Of a stretch of DNA of 64,000 nt, positions 57,481 to 64,000 are shown piece after piece. This stretch comes from Turritopsis dohrnii. Lineage: Eukaryota; Cnidaria; Hydrozoa; Anthoathecata; Oceaniidae. Location: NCBI GenBank assembly GCA_027922465.2, contig BQMF02000011.1, forward strand, positions 1,116,001 to 1,180,000, in the 5' to 3' direction. Under the pieces are notes generated by a model. It saw only the letters and a program-made list of their open reading frames with translations, ran no database searches and was not told the origin of the DNA. The first letter of the stretch is position 1. The number at the start of each line of letters is the position of its first letter. The position numbers and the translations under genes are program-made.

Positions 57481-57604
57481 TAACTTATTTAAACTGAAAC
57501 GTGTAAAAAAAGTTTTATATTACAGTAGACGTGAGCATGGAGGGAGACTCCTCCGAAAGCTAGTCAATATATGGATTTGTCAAAAGATTGTCGTTTTGTT
57601 ATCT
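57481..57604 (-). repeat. Right inverted terminal repeat of the Penelope-like element
   Basis: Complement of 54944-55066, differing by one base in a homopolymer run and a few substitutions. It lies upstream of the element's ORF. Confidence 0.85.
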
Positions 57605-57925
57605 ATGAGAACCTTTAGTAGTTCAAAAAACTACCAACGTCCTTCAAAATTCCCCAGAGGACGCAGATCGGGGTACAACACTATAGCTTCAAGAGGCAAA
57701 CAATCAAATCACACAAAATCAAGGAAAAGCCAATAGAGGTAAAAAAAATTAATTTTTTTTACTTAGAAATCCTAGCAGCTAATATAAAAGCTTACAAAGC
57801 TGGTAATATCAAGTACTTCTATGATGTTTGGAAAACTTAAACATCCGATTCATACGTTCTAAATATAGTTAGGGAATGGTTAAGACTAGATTTTATGAAC
57901 CCTCCACTACAACATAAAGTACATT

Positions 57926-58550
57926 ATGTGTTCTATGTCTAAGGATGAACTTACATGTTTAGATATGGAAGTTAATAAACTATTAAAAAAAGAAGTTGTT
58001 CAATGTACTCAAAATGAAGCTGTTCAATTTGTATCAAATCTTTTCATTAGACCTAAAAAAGATGGTTCTAAACGCATGATTCTCAATTTAAAGCAATTCA
58101 ATACTAATATTGTTTACAAACATTTTAAAATGGAGTCTATACAGAATGTTTTAGATGTTATTCAATCGAACTGTTATATGGCTTCAGTTGATCTTAAAGA
58201 TGCTTTTTTCTCTATACCTATTGCTCCGGACCATATCAAGTACTTAAAGTTTATCCACAGGAAATTGTTTGATCAATTTGTTTGTATTGCAGAATAGATA
58301 TGGCCCAGCCATGAGAGTATTCACAAAAGTGAATTAAGTTCCCTTTTCTCGGCTAAGACAAAAAGTTCATATTTCTGTTGTTTATGTTGACGATTCTTAC
58401 CTACAAGGCAAAACTTTTCAGAGTTGTCAGGAGAATGTTGTTGACACAGTCAATACACTTCGTTCTCTGGGATTTACCATTCATGCTGAGAAATCTGATT
58501 TTGTACCTAAGACTTGTGTTACTTTTTTGGGATTTGAGTTTAATTCAGTC
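57926..58550 (+). pseudogene. DIRS-like reverse transcriptase
   Basis: The first frame (to 58297) gives 'KKEVVQCTQNE', 'FIRPKKDGSKRMILNLK' and motif A 'MASVDLKDAFFSIPI'. After a frameshift, 'GPAMRVFTK', then a stop, then 'HISVVYVDDSYLQGKTF' with the catalytic Y-V-D-D, and 'GFTIHAEKSDFVPK'. All core motifs are recognisable, but the gene is disabled by at least one frameshift and one stop. Confidence 0.75.
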
Positions 58551-58552
58551 TC

Positions 58553-59371
58553 ATGACTATCACTCTCACCTTGCAGAAAAAGGAGAAGATACACAATTTA
58601 TGTGGGAAACTTATTTGTAAATCTGAAAAATATAGTATTAGAACTGTAGCTAGTGTTATTGGTAATATTGCCTCGAGTTTGCCAGCAGTTCCATATGGCA
58701 AGTTATTCTGTAGATATTTGGTAAGAGACAAAATTAAGGCTTTAAAACTTAGTAAAGGTAATTTTGACGGTAATATGACGCTTTCAGATAAAGCTATCAA
58801 TGAGCTTATCTGGTGGAAGGACAATATTTTTTCTACTTTTCATCATATTAGATCTCCTCCAGTTGACTTGGTCATTTTTACAGATGCTAGCAAACTTGGT
58901 TGGGGCATCACTGATAAGCACAGGTCTTCAGGGGCTCAATGGTCAGCATTAGAAAAAGAAAAACATGTCAATTGGCTTGAACTCAAAGTTATATTTATTG
59001 ACATCATGACCTTTTCAAACAATGCACAGTTTAAAACATATTCAAGTTAGTTGTGATAACACTACTGCCATAGCTTATATTAATGAAATGGGTGGTATGC
59101 AGTCTTGGGAATATGACACACTTTCTAAAGATATATGGCTATGGTGTAAAGTTCAGAATCTGTGGATTTCTGCAGCTTTCATTCCTGGAAAGCAAAATAA
59201 TATTGCTGATAAATACTCTGATAAATAATGAAGGAACTGAATGGCAACTACACCCTAAGCTTTTTCAGGTGATTGTGAACCAATGGTATAAACCTAATGT
59301 TTATCTTTTTGCTAGTCATATCAATAAGATATGTGAGCTGGCATCCGGACCTTTCTTTTGGATAGGAAGTT
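58553..59371 (+). pseudogene. DIRS-like RNase H domain
   Basis: 'VIFTDASKLGWGI' gives the first RNase H Asp; 'HVNWLELKVI' the Glu; then after a frameshift at about 59030 'VSCDNTTAIAYINEMGG' and 'FIPGKQNNIADKYS' give the remaining acidic residues. A third frame carries 'KLFQVIVNQWYKPNVYLFAS', a segment that follows RNase H in DIRS elements. Broken by two frameshifts. Confidence 0.75.
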
Positions 59372-59652
59372 GATTCGTTTTATATGTTTTCTCCTTTTAG
59401 CGTTGTCAGCAAAGTGATCACAAACATAAACCAAACCCAATGATGTGGTACATTGATAATACTAAATTGGCCCAGTCAGCATTGGTATCCACGGGCGTTG
59501 AAGCTGGCCAAGGACCAGATCAGATTTGCCCCAGGCAACAATTTAATCCTGCCATAGGAAAGTTACAAACAACATGCTTTGCACTCGCAACTCCATTTAT
59601 TGGCATTGTATGTATCAGTATGCTTTCGAGAATGCATGGCCATGAAAAGTAA

Positions 59653-61064
59653 CTGAAATTGTCTTATATTACCTTAAACCAGTCAACAACTGCGTAAATA
59701 TGAACTACACCATGTTTACTGCAATTATGACAAATTATGATAAATGGTAAAAGGAAAATTTGGTCCAAAATACAATGACTGAGATGGTTTTCGATCTTTC
59801 ATGTATGTTACGGAAACAAAACAAATATGTTTCAATATTACTTCTATAGTTTGAAATCATAATTTAAAAACATCTACGGCCTTGAAAATGTTTTTGAAAT
59901 AACTGTAAATAAGTAAGTAACTGGACGTTTTCAGTCCTCTCGTAAAGGTTGGTTATCCTGCCTAGCAACTTGCAACTTGTAGTTAGCTTACCGCTAGCAT
60001 GCATATAGCGCTAAAGAAATATATGGCATTCCTCCAACTTGCACGAGACCAGTGTTCATTTGAATCTTTCAACTGCAGTTAAATCACTTTTTAAGAGAAA
60101 AGCAGTCTTCTTTCTCAAAAATAACAAAATTTTTCCATTTTCCATGCAATTAGACTCAACGTTCAAAAATCAGCTTGTGAAATAAAACAGGAAATGAAAC
60201 GAGATCCCACCATAAACCTGCTTGGTCATATGGAGGTGGACTGTCACATTTGACCAGTGCAATTCGGCTACACGGGATCACCGAAATCTTATGAAAGGCA
60301 TATAGAAATCAGTTATCCTTCAGCCTGCCTTGCTTATGAACATATGAACACGCTATCCCGGTGAGGCGGGCTGGGATTTTAATACGCAGTGCAGTTGAAT
60401 GCATATTCAAAAGAAGCAATGTAGAAAAGGAATGATGTTGCTAAAGCTGCTGTTATTAGAAATTCTAAAGAAGTAAAAACCGATGAAACCTACCTTGGAC
60501 CAGTGAAGCTACCAATAATATCCCAAAAAAAACTTTCTATCCTGGCCCGATAGAGCGGACAGAAATATTATGATATGAACACCGGTGGATAAAAATCAAT
60601 CCGCCTAGTCGAGTTAGCCCAGAAATCTTATAAAAACTTTGCATTACCTTGATGCATTCTCGCATCGACATACGCTATTCTTATGTGCTTAAAACAACGT
60701 AGGATAATTTAGATCGAACAGAGTAGCAATTGCTCATAAATTCTGATTGGAAAAAGATTTTTTATCTAACACGAGTTTTTTGAAGGTTTCCAAACGTTGA
60801 AGATATGCAACAGTATCTGCGAAGGCATGGTCACTATCGAGATAAACGAAGCAATTATAACCGATGCGAGCCCAAGAACTGTTATCTCACTTCACCAAAA
60901 TAACTCTCTTAGGGCTTGATTATATGAAGTGGGTTGTAAAAATGGGTTGACTCGGCAAAGAAAGATGAGATTTATAATTTTGACTCATAAAATTTGGGGT
61001 TGTACCTGTTTGGGATACAGAACATAAGTTGAATAAAAATGAAAATGTTTTTGCATTATTACAA
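59653..61064. other. Intergenic region with a SINE-like repeat
   Basis: 59911-60060 is a second copy of the SINE-like repeat seen in TTI1 intron 1. No gene is seen elsewhere in the stretch. Confidence 0.45.
59911..60060 (-). repeat. SINE-like repeat, second copy
   Basis: Begins AAATAAGTAAGTAACTGG and follows the order of 12449 onward: 'GGTTGGTT', 'CTTGCAACT', 'GTTAGCTTACCGC', then 'AGACCAGTGT'. Diverged from the first copy. Confidence 0.5.
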
Positions 61065-63960
61065 TCATGAAAACAAAAATGTATAACTTGCCGTGTTTAC
61101 TGCAAATAAACAAGATAATGAAAATAAATTTGGCCAGAAAACAATGTGGCTTACTTGTTTACAAGTGGATTGTTTACATCCGGTATAACATAAATAACAA
61201 GAAAATAACCAATTTAGAATTCTTAAACATTTCAGTTGAAAGAATATGAATTGACAATGAAAAAACAACTAAAACCCATGCAGCTAGCATAAAGTATGCG
61301 CGTCATAGTTTTCAGAATAAATGGCCAAGCAACAAATTTGAGGAGTATTTCGTCACCATAGTAATTGCGCTTCACAGATATTTTGCAAATGAAACTTCAT
61401 ATGAAATATGGTGACCACAGGTTCTTGAACTTACTTCTCCAAAAGCGGAACAGCTTCAGTTTTGTCTCTTTCAGAGGAAATATCTTCCTCTTCGAAGAGA
61501 TCATCATATTTTTCACGGGTTGGCTTGAAATTTGTTTCAGGCAGTGTCAAGGAAGTAAGACCAGCCAAAACTCCAAGTATTGCCATTATTATATAAGGCA
61601 ATGGTCGAAAATCACGTGTTAACAGCTTAGTTATGAAAGGCGCTAAAGATCCACCGATACGATTTCCTAACTGACAAAACATTATACCTTGGCTACGCAA
61701 AACTGTAGGAAATAACTCACTTGACCAAGCGTAAAAACCGATGCCGGCCATGTTAATGAATATCTTAGATATAGTGGCAAATATAACGCGCAACACTGAA
61801 CTTTGACTGGCTGCAAGACAAACTAAAAACACTGCACATAGACCAAATGAGGCACTTATAGCATAACGCTTACCAAACCAGTTGCAAACAAAGAAGGTAA
61901 GAATAGTACCAACGATATCACCAATCATGGAATACATCAGGTTTTGATAGACACTACCCCCTAAATTAGCTGATTCAAGTGTCACACCCAAATAAATTAA
62001 TCCACAAGATAGCCATCCGAAAATTTGGGCCATCATGAACTTGACTAGAGACCAACTTCTGAACAGATCAACGTATGTATAAGTGTGATGTTCAACCACA
62101 TACTTATCTTCATTATGTTTCAATTTAAAGTCAAACTGTTTTCCTCTGTTGACAACTACAAATCTTTTTAAAAGCGATTCTGCTTCTTGTGTTCTTTCGT
62201 TAACTGACAACCATCTTGGAGATTCTGGTAGAGAAAATGTAATAACCGTGGCTACCATTGCTGGGATTGCTGCATAAAGAACTAACTTCCTCCAGTCTTG
62301 AATGTGCATTGCTACAGCAGAAAGTACAATTACAGAAACAGGAAACGAATTCGCAATAACCACCAATCCGCCAGTGCGGTAAGCAGGAGCTGTAACTTCA
62401 GTAAAAAGTGTCATAAGAGAACTTTTTAACGTGCCAAGGCATATTCCTATCAATACTCTAAGAACTGCCAATTGCCATATTGCAGTAATGAATGATGATG
62501 TGATTGCGAGTACTGAGAATGTGGCGTATCCAACAATAACTGAAGGTTTTCTACCGTATCTATCTGATAAATAACCGGTGACAATGCCACCAACACCCAG
62601 ACCAACAAACAATCCAGCATTTACCATAGGTACGATGTATTTCTCGGAACAAACAAGGTCATATTCAGTTACTATTGAAAAACCTTTGTTTGGTATTGCA
62701 AAAACCCAATCACTTCGGTTAATATTGCATCTCTCGCCGTAATCATCATCAGTTACTTTGAAGGTATTGTTGAAATTTCTTGCACAAAATCTACTATCAC
62801 TGATCAAGGAGCATTTCCATGATGGGCTGTCTCCAATGAAAACCATAATCAAATTTTCATAGCCGTAAGAGAATTCCATGATGAATCCTATTATTATAAG
62901 AATACATTGAAAACCTCCAAAAGGACCAAGTTTTTTGATAACTGTGTCAATGTCCATTTTAGGATCTCTGGATTCAGATGACCCGTTAGAGTCACTTTTC
63001 TCTGATTTTTGAGATACCATGATCTAAACCAAAAAGAATAGAAGTGATTAAACTTTTAGAGGTTTAGTATTTAGCAATGATGTAATGATCTAGTTTTTAA
63101 ATTTCTGGCAAAATAATGATCAATTATGTCAAAAATGATCCTTGAAAAACACAATTAACTCCTCTATTCACCAGTTTGATTTTCTCAACGCTTGATACAG
63201 ACTTTTATCTGCTTATTGTAACCGTTGTAACAATTATGAGAAAGTTCTAATATTTTCACATTTTGACATCGGTATTATGCAATGTACAGTTTAAATGGTA
63301 ACAATTTATAATTCTGTTACAATTCAATTCTCTGTAAGTGAAAAGAAATAATGCTTAAAAGAGAAATTGCGACTCAACAAAATAACTGTGGCAGACACAT
63401 CGATGATTATATTATATATGTGCATGTACGTTGCAACTTTCAGAGATTTTTCAAAAAGATTATAAATTTATAAATACATTCCTGAGAGGTCTAACTCATT
63501 CGAAAACTTTGCCAGAGACATAGTCTGTAAAGGCCGTTTTACACTGCGGAAAATTTCCATGGACGTATATGGAAAGAATGAATGCTAGAGAAAGATTGTG
63601 ACTGCTTCTTTTGTTGTTTTTTGTCGACCCTGCACGTGGTACAAACATAAAAAGTTGAACTTGTTCCGAACCAAAAAGAAAGGAAATAAATAAACTAATC
63701 ATGAAAAGCATGGAAACTTGATGGAAGCCCGTTTCTTTATGAATGTCCTTTTATGGGATCTGAAGGTATCCCGAAGGTGACATTTTTCCGGTTTACTAAT
63801 ACTCCCACTTAGGACTCCACAATAATGTTGCATTTGAAAGTCTTAATTAAGGTCCCAAATGATCCATGATTTGGTATTTCTATACAAACCAGAAAAAGTA
63901 TCTCATTTTTTGGCAAAGTTGTTTTTCGAAATATAACAAATCTTATATGATGAGGAGAGA
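61065..63960 (-). repeat. Segmental duplication copy B, containing SLC22 gene 7
   Basis: Matches copy A (45835-49815) on both sides of the gene. The stretch around 63190-63265 aligns with both flanks of the 48009-49071 transposon and represents the unfilled site. Homology fades towards the window end. Confidence 0.75.
61431..63020 (-). CDS. SLC22-type organic ion transporter, gene 7
   Basis: This is a single coding exon on the minus strand, 529 residues. Motifs: 'DPKMDIDTVIKKLG', Cys loop with an NNT site identical in part to gene 6 ('LISDSRFCARNFNNTFKV'), 'FSIVTEYDLVCS', 'GGIVTGYLSDRYGRK', 'PESPRWL', 'ELFPTVLRSQG', 'LPETNFKPTREKYDDL', tail 'KTEAVPLLEK' (ExxxLL). The stretch 'VTLESANLGGS' to 'FFVCNWFGKRYAIS' is nearly the same as gene 3, whereas gene 6 differs there, so gene 7 looks like a mosaic of 3 and 6. 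Acceptor-like TTTTTGGTTTAG ends three bases before the ATG. Confidence 0.94.
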   Translation of the reverse strand: MVSQKSEKSDSNGSSESRDPKMDIDTVIKKLGPFGGFQCILIIIGFIMEFSYGYENLIMVFIGDSPSWKCSLISDSRFCARNFNNTFKVTDDDYGERCNINRSDWVFAIPNKGFSIVTEYDLVCSEKYIVPMVNAGLFVGLGVGGIVTGYLSDRYGRKPSVIVGYATFSVLAITSSFITAIWQLAVLRVLIGICLGTLKSSLMTLFTEVTAPAYRTGGLVVIANSFPVSVIVLSAVAMHIQDWRKLVLYAAIPAMVATVITFSLPESPRWLSVNERTQEAESLLKRFVVVNRGKQFDFKLKHNEDKYVVEHHTYTYVDLFRSWSLVKFMMAQIFGWLSCGLIYLGVTLESANLGGSVYQNLMYSMIGDIVGTILTFFVCNWFGKRYAISASFGLCAVFLVCLAASQSSVLRVIFATISKIFINMAGIGFYAWSSELFPTVLRSQGIMFCQLGNRIGGSLAPFITKLLTRDFRPLPYIIMAILGVLAGLTSLTLPETNFKPTREKYDDLFEEEDISSERDKTEAVPLLEK

Positions 63961-64000
63961 AAGCCCTATTTTTCCTTCCTGAAATGGAAATGGATAAAGA
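63021..64000. other. 5' flank of SLC22 gene 7
   Basis: Duplicated flank (see copy B) without a recognisable gene. Confidence 0.5.

Larger units (their letters stand above)
54944..57604 (-). mobile_element. Penelope-like element with GIY-YIG domain and inverted terminal repeats
   Basis: 54944-55066 and 57481-57604 are about 123 bp inverted copies of each other. Between them on the minus strand lies one Penelope-type ORF, broken by a stop and a deletion. A heptamer TTTAGTA (54938-54944, 57614-57620) is the only candidate target duplication, and the exact borders are ambiguous. Penelope-like elements are known to carry terminal repeats in direct or inverted orientation. Inserted in the gag of the DIRS-like element. 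Confidence 0.85.
54721..59652 (+). mobile_element. DIRS-like retroelement, degenerate, interrupted by a Penelope-like element
   Basis: Plus-strand order: a gag-like frame (54721-54942) whose basic C-terminus resumes at about 57607 ('RTFSSSKNYQRPSKFPRG'), RT (57926-58550), RNase H (58553-59230) and a further C-terminal segment with 'LNWPSQHWYP' (about 59460). The RT/RNase H order and sequence style fit DIRS elements, which normally also carry a tyrosine recombinase. None is visible, and the similarity ends near 59650. A 2.66 kb Penelope-like element splits the gag. Confidence 0.7.

Noticed and set aside
57520..57580. Hammerhead ribozyme in the terminal repeat of the Penelope-like element
   Set aside because: Penelope-like elements often carry hammerhead motifs in their terminal repeats, and a GGAGG...CCTCC hairpin followed by GAAA is present here. 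The required CUGANGA core before the stem is not, so the ribozyme cannot be called. A covariance-model search (Infernal, hammerhead models) on 54944-55066 and 57481-57604 would decide.

Overview
The window is a stretch of metazoan nuclear DNA. It is AT-rich, its one long gene is split by GT-AG introns, and it is crowded with eukaryotic transposons (pogo-like and Academ-like DNA transposons, a jockey-type LINE, Penelope-like elements, a DIRS-like element, many MITEs). The mix of element types and the base composition fit an early-branching marine invertebrate, most likely a cnidarian. That placement is an inference; no species marker is visible.

Layout. 1-10.1 kb is nested transposon debris: a 1.46 kb element with a PHD-finger fragment (431-1892) sits inside a broken jockey/CR1-type LINE on the minus strand (about 1895-4655). 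The LINE abuts a decayed pogo-like transposase (4661-5520), followed by a local tandem duplication and a 4.0 kb element (6088-10093) with roughly 0.4-0.5 kb terminal inverted repeats and a decayed XPG/FEN-like nuclease gene, which resembles the Academ superfamily. 11.2-16.4 kb is an eight-exon gene for TTI1, the HEAT-repeat subunit of the TELO2-TTI1-TTI2 chaperone that stabilises PIKK kinases such as mTOR and ATM; my splice model gives 1061 residues.

17.0-63.0 kb holds an array of seven SLC22-type (organic ion / carnitine transporter-like) major facilitator genes: five on the plus strand (17044, 20296, 23701, 28048, 32212) and two on the minus strand (46196-47785, 61431-63020). Each coding region is one uninterrupted exon, and a 3' splice-acceptor-like site lies just before the start codon in every case, so a 5' UTR intron is likely. 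Genes 4 and 5 are a recent tandem duplication (4164 bp spacing). Genes 6 and 7 lie in a longer segmental duplication. Six of the seven end in an acidic dileucine motif of the kind that sorts membrane proteins to endosomes or lysosomes.

The array is interrupted by mobile DNA: a C/A-rich decayed Penelope-like element (35.2-37.8 kb); MITE families (27.3, 38.1, 38.5, 39.3, 40.4, 50.2, 50.6, 51.1, 52.6, 54.2 kb); a BEL/Pao gag remnant (40.9-41.3 kb); a Mutator-like transposase remnant (42.7-43.3 kb); a 1.06 kb TIR element whose empty site is kept in the paralogous duplicate (48.0-49.1 kb); and a Penelope-like element with GIY-YIG domain and inverted terminal repeats (54.9-57.6 kb) inserted in the gag of a DIRS-like element (54.7-59.65 kb).

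The two functional themes are PIKK-complex assembly (TTI1) and solute transport (SLC22 cluster). They do not obviously cooperate. The most interesting system-level signal is the transporter array itself: tandem and inverted duplication, patchy similarity that suggests gene conversion, a shared C-terminal sorting motif and a shared 5' gene architecture.
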